From: Aplectana chamaeleonis
Taxonomy: Eukaryota; Nematoda; Chromadorea; Rhabditida; Cosmocercidae
DNA: 64,000 nt
Reading direction: 5' to 3'
Assembly: GCA_029168955.1 (NCBI GenBank)
Contig: JAPDOI010000710.1
Location: 240,089 to 304,088 of the forward strand
Each line of letters starts with the position of its first letter. Within the stretch, counting starts at the first letter, position 1. Both the position numbers and the translations under genes were made by a program. Below the pieces are notes generated by a model, which searched no databases, had not been told where the DNA came from, and saw only the letters and a list, made by a program, of their open reading frames with translations. Positions 57,580 to 64,000 of the stretch are shown piece after piece.

Positions 57580-57700
57580 CCGCGAGCGGCGCGCGCGACG
57601 CCTCGGCCTCCGTCTGCCCTACGCTCTCTCACTGTCTCTAACCTCCGCTCCGCACCCGCACGCTTAGGAACCGCGAATCCCCGCCGTTTTATAGCCTGTA
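57580..57700 (+). repeat. CTCCGCTCCGCAC motif, copy 3
   Basis: ACGCTCTCTCACTGTCTCTA, then CCTCCGCTCCGCACCCGCAC and GCTTAGGAACCGCGAATC. Third copy of the block at 48296 and 48876. Confidence 0.65.
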
Positions 57701-57923
57701 GCGTCATTGTATCGTATCTTTTGCACTTGTTGCTAGCGCAAATGTCATTGCAATTTTAAAGGTCTGAAAGAAGCCATTATCGGCAAAACCTTTGCCAGAT
57801 AAAATGTTCGCGAGAATAAAGAGCATCATAACCAATTATAGAAAAGAAAAGATTTTTAGGATTTGGTGGTAGAAGAATTGATAATTATTCCATATTTGAT
57901 CTTAAAATTAACTGTAGTTATAG

Positions 57924-58187
57924 TAAAGTATCTGGGCCGAATTCGGTCCGCAGTTGCGTCTCGACACGCCCTTGCGGCCGCACGCCCCGAGTCAGAAGAG
58001 CTTCAGCGCCGCAGCAGCCGATCTGCTGACTCTAGGTGGGTTTTGAAACAGAAACTAAGAAATATTGAGAAATTCGAATAAAAAAGCCACATCGAGTTTG
58101 GCTTTAGCGCTGGAAACCCGTCTGACTTCGATACGCAAAACGTGTCGAGACGCAATTGCGGACCGGAATTTGGCCCAGATAAGCACA
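57924..58187 (-). mobile_element. MITE family M, copy 2, about 264 bp
   Basis: Same ends (ATCTGGGCCGAATTCGG, TTGGCCCAGATAAGCAC) and core as copy 1 at 45371, inverted. One end (AAAGTATCTGGG) has diverged. Confidence 0.8.
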
Positions 58188-58755
58188 ATAATAAAGCTGC
58201 ACTTTCAGCAATCAAAATTCTGATTGAACAACCGCGAGCGTCTGAGTAGGTGTTCTTCTTGGTTTTCGCAAGTATTTTGAACACAGTGCATATTTCTAAG
58301 TAGGATTTGTTTTTTTTTTTCTTTCTGTGAATCCCGTCATTGGTGTGATGGAGTTTCTGTAAATTAATGTCTCCTGTAAAATATGCAAAGTGCGACTGTT
58401 GTATTCTGTGTCTCTAAATTGAGATAAAGTATAATTATATAAAGTGTTGTATCGTTATTTGTAATACAGTGAGTGTATTGAAAAAGTGTTCGAAATCGTA
58501 ATAGTTTTTAGTAAAAAACGAGCAATTTACCAGTAAACTTTAGTAAAAGAAGATTAGTAAACCACTGGATAAATTTTAGTGAAAAAATACGGAGTGAAAA
58601 ATACTAGTAAAATTTAGTAGATTTCGAATAAATTTTAGAGATTTACGTGAAATTTTCGACTAATCTTTGCCGAAATCTGTGCAAAATTGCTCTGGTAATT
58701 TACTGAATTTTTGTCGTAAATCTAGTAAAATTTATGCCGTAAATTTTCATCCCTG

Positions 58756-61700
58756 GAGGGGGGGTACTGCACACTTTATATGACGACCTGCACACTCCCA
58801 ATAGGGTCCTGCACATTTTCTAAGCGTCCCGCACACTCCCACACTTGGGTCCTGCATACTCTCTGTGACGTCCTGCACACTCCCACTGAGGACCCGCACA
58901 CTTTATATGACGTCCTGCACACTCACATTTGGGTCCTGCACACTTTCTATGACGTCCCGCACACTCCCATAGGGGTCCTGCAAACACTTTCTATGACTTC
59001 CTGCACACTCCCATTGAGGACCTGCGCACTTTCTATGACGTCCTGCCGCAAACTCCCATTCGGGTCCTGTACACTTTCTATGACTTCCTGCACACTCCAG
59101 TGAGGACCTGCGCACTTTCTAGCATGACGTCATGCACACTCACACTGAGTACCTGCACACTTTCTATGACGTCCTGCAAACTCCCATTTGGGTCCTGCAC
59201 ACTCTCTTGTGACGTATTGTGTACTCCCATTTGGGTCCTGTACAATTTTTATGACCGTCCTGCACACTCCCCACTGGAGGACCCGCACACTTTCTATGAC
59301 TTTCTGCACACTCCCAGTGAGGACCTGCGCACTTTCTATGACGTCCCGCACACTCCTATAGGGGTCCTGCACACTTTCTATGACTTCCTGCACACTCCCA
59401 GTGAGGACCTGCGCACTTGCTATGACGACATGCGCACTCACACTGAGGACCTGCACACTTTCTATGACGTCCCGCAAACTCCCATTTAGGTCCTACACAC
59501 TCTCTGTGACGTACTGTGTACCTCCCATTTGGGTCCTGGTACAATTTCTATGACGTCCTGCACACTCCCACTGAGGACCCGCACGTTTTATATGACGTCC
59601 TGCACACTCACATTTGGGTCCTGCACACTTTCTATGACGTCCCGCAAACTCCCATTTGGGTCCTGTACACTTTCTATGACTTCCTGCACACTCCCAGTGA
59701 GGACCTGCGCACTTGCTATGACGACATGCGCACTCACACTGAGGACCTGCACACTTTCTATGACGTCCCGTACCTCCCATTTGGGTCCTGCACACTTTCT
59801 ATGACGTCCCGCACACTCCTATAGGGGTCCTGCACACTTTCTATGACTTCCTGCACACTCCCAGTGAGGACCTGCGCACTTTCTATGACGTCCTGCACAC
59901 TCCCATTGAGGAACTGCACACTTTCTATGACGTCCCGCAAACTCCCATTTGGGTCCTGCACACTCTATGACTTCCTGCACTCCCAGTGAGGACCTGGCGC
60001 ACTTGCTATGACGACATGCGCACTCACACTGAGTGGACCTACAACACTTTCTATGACGTCTCGCAAACTCTTTTTGGGTCCTGCACACTCTCTGTGACGT
60101 CCTGTGAACTTCCATTCGGGTTCTGTACATTTTCTATGACGTCCTGCACACTCCCACTGAGGACCTGCACACCTTATATGACGACGTGCACACTCCCCAT
60201 CGGGGCCGTGCACATTTTTGTGACGTCCTGCACTCTCCCACTGGGGACCCGTACACACTTTATATGACGACCTACACACTCCAACTGAGGATCTGTAACA
60301 CACTTTCTATGACGTCCCGCACACTCCCATTTTGGGTCCTGCATACTCTCTGTGACGTCCTGCACTCTCCCACCTGAAGACCTGCAACACTTTATATGAC
60401 GTCCTGCACACTCCCAGTGAGGGACCTGCGCATTTTATATGACGTCCTGCACATTTTCTATGACGTCCCACACACTCCCAATTGGGTCCTGCACACTTTC
60501 TATGACTTTCTGCACACTCCCCAGTGAGGACCTGCGGCACATTCTATGACGTCATGCACTTTACCTCACACTCCGGAGGACCTGCACACATCTTTCTATG
60601 ACGTCCCGCAAACTCCCTGTTTGGGGTCCTGTACACTTTCTATGACTTCCTGCACAATCTCCCAGTGAAGACCTGCGCACTTTCTATGACGTCATGCACA
60701 CTCACACCGAGTACCTGTAATACTTTCTATGACGTCCTGCAAACTCCCATTTGGGTCCTGCACACTCTCTGTGACGTACTGTGTACTCCCATTTGGGTCC
60801 TGTACAATTTCTATGACGTCCTGCACACTCCCACTGGAGGACCCGCACGTTTTATATGACGTCCTGCACACTCACATTTTGGGTCCTGCACGCTTTCTAT
60901 GACGTCCCGCAAACTCCCATTTGGGTCCTGTACACTTTCTATGACTTCCTGCACACTCCCAGTGAGGACCTGCGCACTTGCTATGACGACATGCGCACTC
61001 ACACTGAGGACCCCTGGCAACACTTCTTCTTATGACGTCCCGCAAACTCCCATTCAGGGTCCCCTGCACACTTTCTATGACTTCCCGCACACTCCCTATA
61101 GGGGGTCCCGCAACACTTTCTATGACTTCCTGCACACTCCCAGTGAGGACCTCGCGCACTTTCTATGACGTCCTGCACACCTCCCATTGAGGAACTGCAC
61201 ACCTTTCTATGACGTCCCGCAAACTCCCAGCCTTGGGTCCTGCAGGCCACTTTCTTATGACTTCCTGCACACTCCCAGTGAGGACCTGCGCACTTGCTAT
61301 GACGACATGCGCACTCACACTGAGGACCTGCACACTTTCTATGACGTCTCGCAACCTCTTTTTTGGGTCCTGCACACTCTCTGTGTAGACGTTCCTGTGA
61401 ACTCCCATTCGGGTTCTGTACATTTTCTATGACGTGTCCTGCACACTCCCACTGAGGACCTGCACACCTTATATGACGACGTGCACACCTCCCCATCGGG
61501 GCCGTGCACATTTTGTGACGTCCTGCACTCTCCCACTGGGGACCCGTACACTTTTATATGACGACCTACACACTCCAACTGAGGGATCTGTACACTTTCT
61601 ATGACGTCCCGCACACTCCCATTTGGGTCCTGCATACTCTCTGTGACGTCCCTGCACACTCCCCACTGAAGATCTCTGCACACTTTATCTTGACGTCCTG

Positions 61701-64000
61701 CACACTCCCAGTGAGGACCTGCGCATTTTTATATGACGTCCTGCATGCACATTTTCTATGACGTCCCACACACTCCCAATTGGGTCCTGCACACTTTCTA
61801 TGACTTCCTGCACACTCCCAGTGAGGACCTGCGCACATTCTATGACGCGTCATGCATTTTACTCACACTGAGGACCTGCACACTTTCTATGACGTCCCGC
61901 AAACTCCCACGTTTGGGTCCTACACTTTCTATGACTTCCTGCACACCCCTCCCAGTGAAGACCTGCGCACTTTCTATGACGTCATGCACACTCACACTGA
62001 GTACCTGCACACACTTTCTATGACGTCCCTGCAAACTCCCATTTGGGTCCTGCATTGACTCTCTGTGAGACGTACTGTGTACTCCCATTTGGGTCCTGTA
62101 CAATTTCTATGACGTCCTGCACACTCCCACTGAGGACCTGCACACCTTTATATATTTGATCGGCCTGCACACTCCCATTGGGGTCGTGCACACATTTTTG
62201 TGACGTCCTGCACACTCACACTTAGGACCCGTACACTTTATATGACGACCTGCACACTCTTATTAGGGTCCTGGTACACATTTTCTATGACGTCCTGCAC
62301 ACTCCCACTGAGGACCTGCACACTTTATATGACGTCCTGCACACTCACATTTGGGTCCTGCACACTTTCTAATGACGTCCACACACTCCCATACGGGTCC
62401 TGCACACTTTATATGACGTCCCTGCACACTTTATGCACTGAAAACCTCCACACTTTCTGTGACGTCCTGTACACTCCCCATTCGGGTCCTGCACGCTTTT
62501 CTATGACGTCCTGCACGACTCCCCACTAGGGACCTGCGCCCTTTCTGTGACGTCCTGCACACTCACACTGTCGACCTGCAAACTTTATATGACGTCCTGC
62601 AAACATTTACTTTTCTTATGACGACCCGCACACTCCTCATTTGGGTCCTGCACGTACTCTCTGTGACGTCCCTGCACACTCCCACTGAGGACCTGCACAC
62701 TCTATATGGCGTCCTGCACACCCTCATTGGGGTACTGCACACTTTATATGACGACCTGCACACTCCCAATAGGGTCCTGCACATTTTCTAAGCGTCCCGC
62801 ACACTCCCCACTTGGGTGCTGCATACTCTCTGTGACGTCCTGCACACTCCACTGAGGATCCCGCACACTTTATATGACGTCCTGCACACTCACATTTGGG
62901 TCCTGCACACTTTCTATGACGTCCCGCACACTCCCATAGGGTCCTGGCACACTTTCTATGACTTTCTGCACACTCCCAGTGAGGACCTGCGCACTTTCCA
63001 TGACGTCCTGCACACACTCCCATTGAGGACCTGCACACTTTCTATGACGTCCCGCAAACTCCCATTTGGGTCCTGTACACTTTCTATGACTTCCTGCACA
63101 CTCCCAGTGAGGACCTGCGCACTTTCTCTATGACGTCATGCACACTCACACTGAGTACCTGCACACACTTTCTATGACGTCCTGCACACTCCCATTTTGG
63201 GTCCTGCACACTCTCTGTGACGTACTGTGTGTACCCCATTTGGGTGACTGTACAATTTCTATGACGTCCCTGCACACTCCCACCGGGAGGACCCGCACAC
63301 TTTTATATGACGTCCTGCACACTCACATTTGGGTCCTTGCACACTTTCTATGACGTCCCACACACTCCTATAGGGGTCCTGCACACTTTCTATGACGTTC
63401 CGGCACACTCCCACCGCGAGGACCTGCACACTATATGGCGTCCTGCACACTCTCATTGGGATACTGCACACTTTATATGACGACCTGCACACTCCCACTG
63501 AAGACCTGCACACTTTATATGACGTCCTGCACACTCTCATTTGGGTCCTGCACACTTTATATGACGTCCTGCACTTTCACATTTTGGTCCTGCACATTTT
63601 CTAAGCGTCCCGGCACACTCCCACCTCCTGGGTCTCTGCATACCTCTGCTGACGTCTTACTGCACACTCCCACCGAGGACCCGCACACTTTATGCTATGT
63701 GACGTCCCGTACACTCCCATTACCTGGGTCCTGCACACTCTCTCTGTGACATGTCCTACTTTTTTTTTTTTTGCCACTTTCTCTCCACCTGAAGACCTTG
63801 TAGCCCTGCACACTTTATATGACGTCCTGCACACTCTCATTTGGGTCCTGCACACTTTCTATGACAGTCCTGCACACACTCCCACCTTAGGACCTGCACC
63901 TTTTGCTTTTTACCACCTTACACATTTTACATGACGTCCCACACACTCCAACTGGAGGATGATGTCTGTACACTTTCTATGACGTCCCACACACTCCCAT
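58756..64000 (+). repeat. 42-bp minisatellite array, right block
   Basis: The same satellite as 32068-43514, subfamily 1 type, resuming exactly where the left block stops and running off the window end. From about 59 kb it contains many isolated 1-3 base insertions and short intrusions (for example GCAGGCCACTTTCTTATGA near 61245 and a T10 run near 63760), which break the otherwise open frames. TGACGTCA occurs again near 59125, 60548, 60690, 61977 and 63132. Confidence 0.93.

Larger units (their letters stand above)
43517..58755. mobile_element. 15.2-kb insertion splitting the satellite
   Basis: The left end starts CAGGTTCAAAAAGTACG. The right end, complemented, starts CAGGGATGAAAATTTACGG. 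Both continue into similar TTTTACYAGAGATTTACG-like sequence, an imperfect terminal inverted repeat. Subterminal TACTAAAAT motifs on the left (43585-43735) appear inverted as ATTTTAGTA on the right (58500-58740). Intact satellite copies at 32900-32960 and 62700-62760 show the uninterrupted site. No transposase was found. The interior is mostly MITEs, foldbacks and a dead RTE-like LINE. The class is uncertain (possibly hAT-like by its CAGG ends), and the target duplication is masked by a G run. Confidence 0.72.

Noticed and set aside
1..64000. tRNA, rRNA or snRNA genes
   Set aside because: I saw no cloverleaf with A/B boxes and no conserved rRNA or snRNA stretch; the hairpins found are explained by MITE inverted repeats.

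Overview
This window is repeat-dominated eukaryotic DNA, most likely from an invertebrate and perhaps a nematode. That assignment rests only on the mix of non-LTR retrotransposons, hAT/mariner/Harbinger-like short inverted-repeat elements and a long minisatellite, so it is an inference. I recognise no host gene, rRNA or tRNA. Everything I can support is a mobile element, a tandem repeat or a fossil of one.

1-20.48 kb: a composite built from one family of CR1/Jockey-like LINEs. The full-length element is about 3.44 kb. It has one long ORF: a 2A-like GVERNPGP motif, a C4HC3 (PHD-like) finger, an apurinic-like endonuclease, a reverse transcriptase with YADD and a C-terminal CCHC motif, ending in a (GAA)n tail. 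A dead copy (A) has had its finger-to-pre-RT segment amplified into six tandem units with a 1.44-kb period. A second LINE inserted into one unit with an 11-bp target duplication, and the 4.9-kb composite was then duplicated in tandem (copies B and B'). A fourth LINE (C, minus strand) lies inside the RT of A with a 10-bp target duplication, and carries a 944-codon open frame.

20.5-32.05 kb: nested DNA transposons. Three non-autonomous hAT-like elements have CARGG termini and exact 8-bp target duplications (370 bp, 4,089 bp and 2,260 bp). Several TA-flanked palindromic MITEs lie within and around them. A 5'-truncated LINE of a different lineage (FADD box) sits inside the 4.1-kb element.

32.07-43.51 and 58.76-64.0 kb: a minisatellite with a 42-bp (14-codon) unit, with two sequence subfamilies and higher-order structure. 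Each unit carries TGACGT. The two blocks are one array split by a 15.2-kb insertion: the left edge and right edge are adjacent in intact repeat copies at about 32.93 kb and 62.73 kb.

43.52-58.75 kb: the 15.2-kb insertion. Its ends are imperfect inverted repeats with subterminal TACTAAAAT-like motifs. It holds many foldback/MITE palindromes, a decayed RTE-like LINE (51.96-55.05 kb, minus) and an (AT)n tract, but no recognisable transposase. From about 59 kb to the end the satellite shows many scattered 1-3 base insertions, which looks more like low-accuracy assembly than biology.
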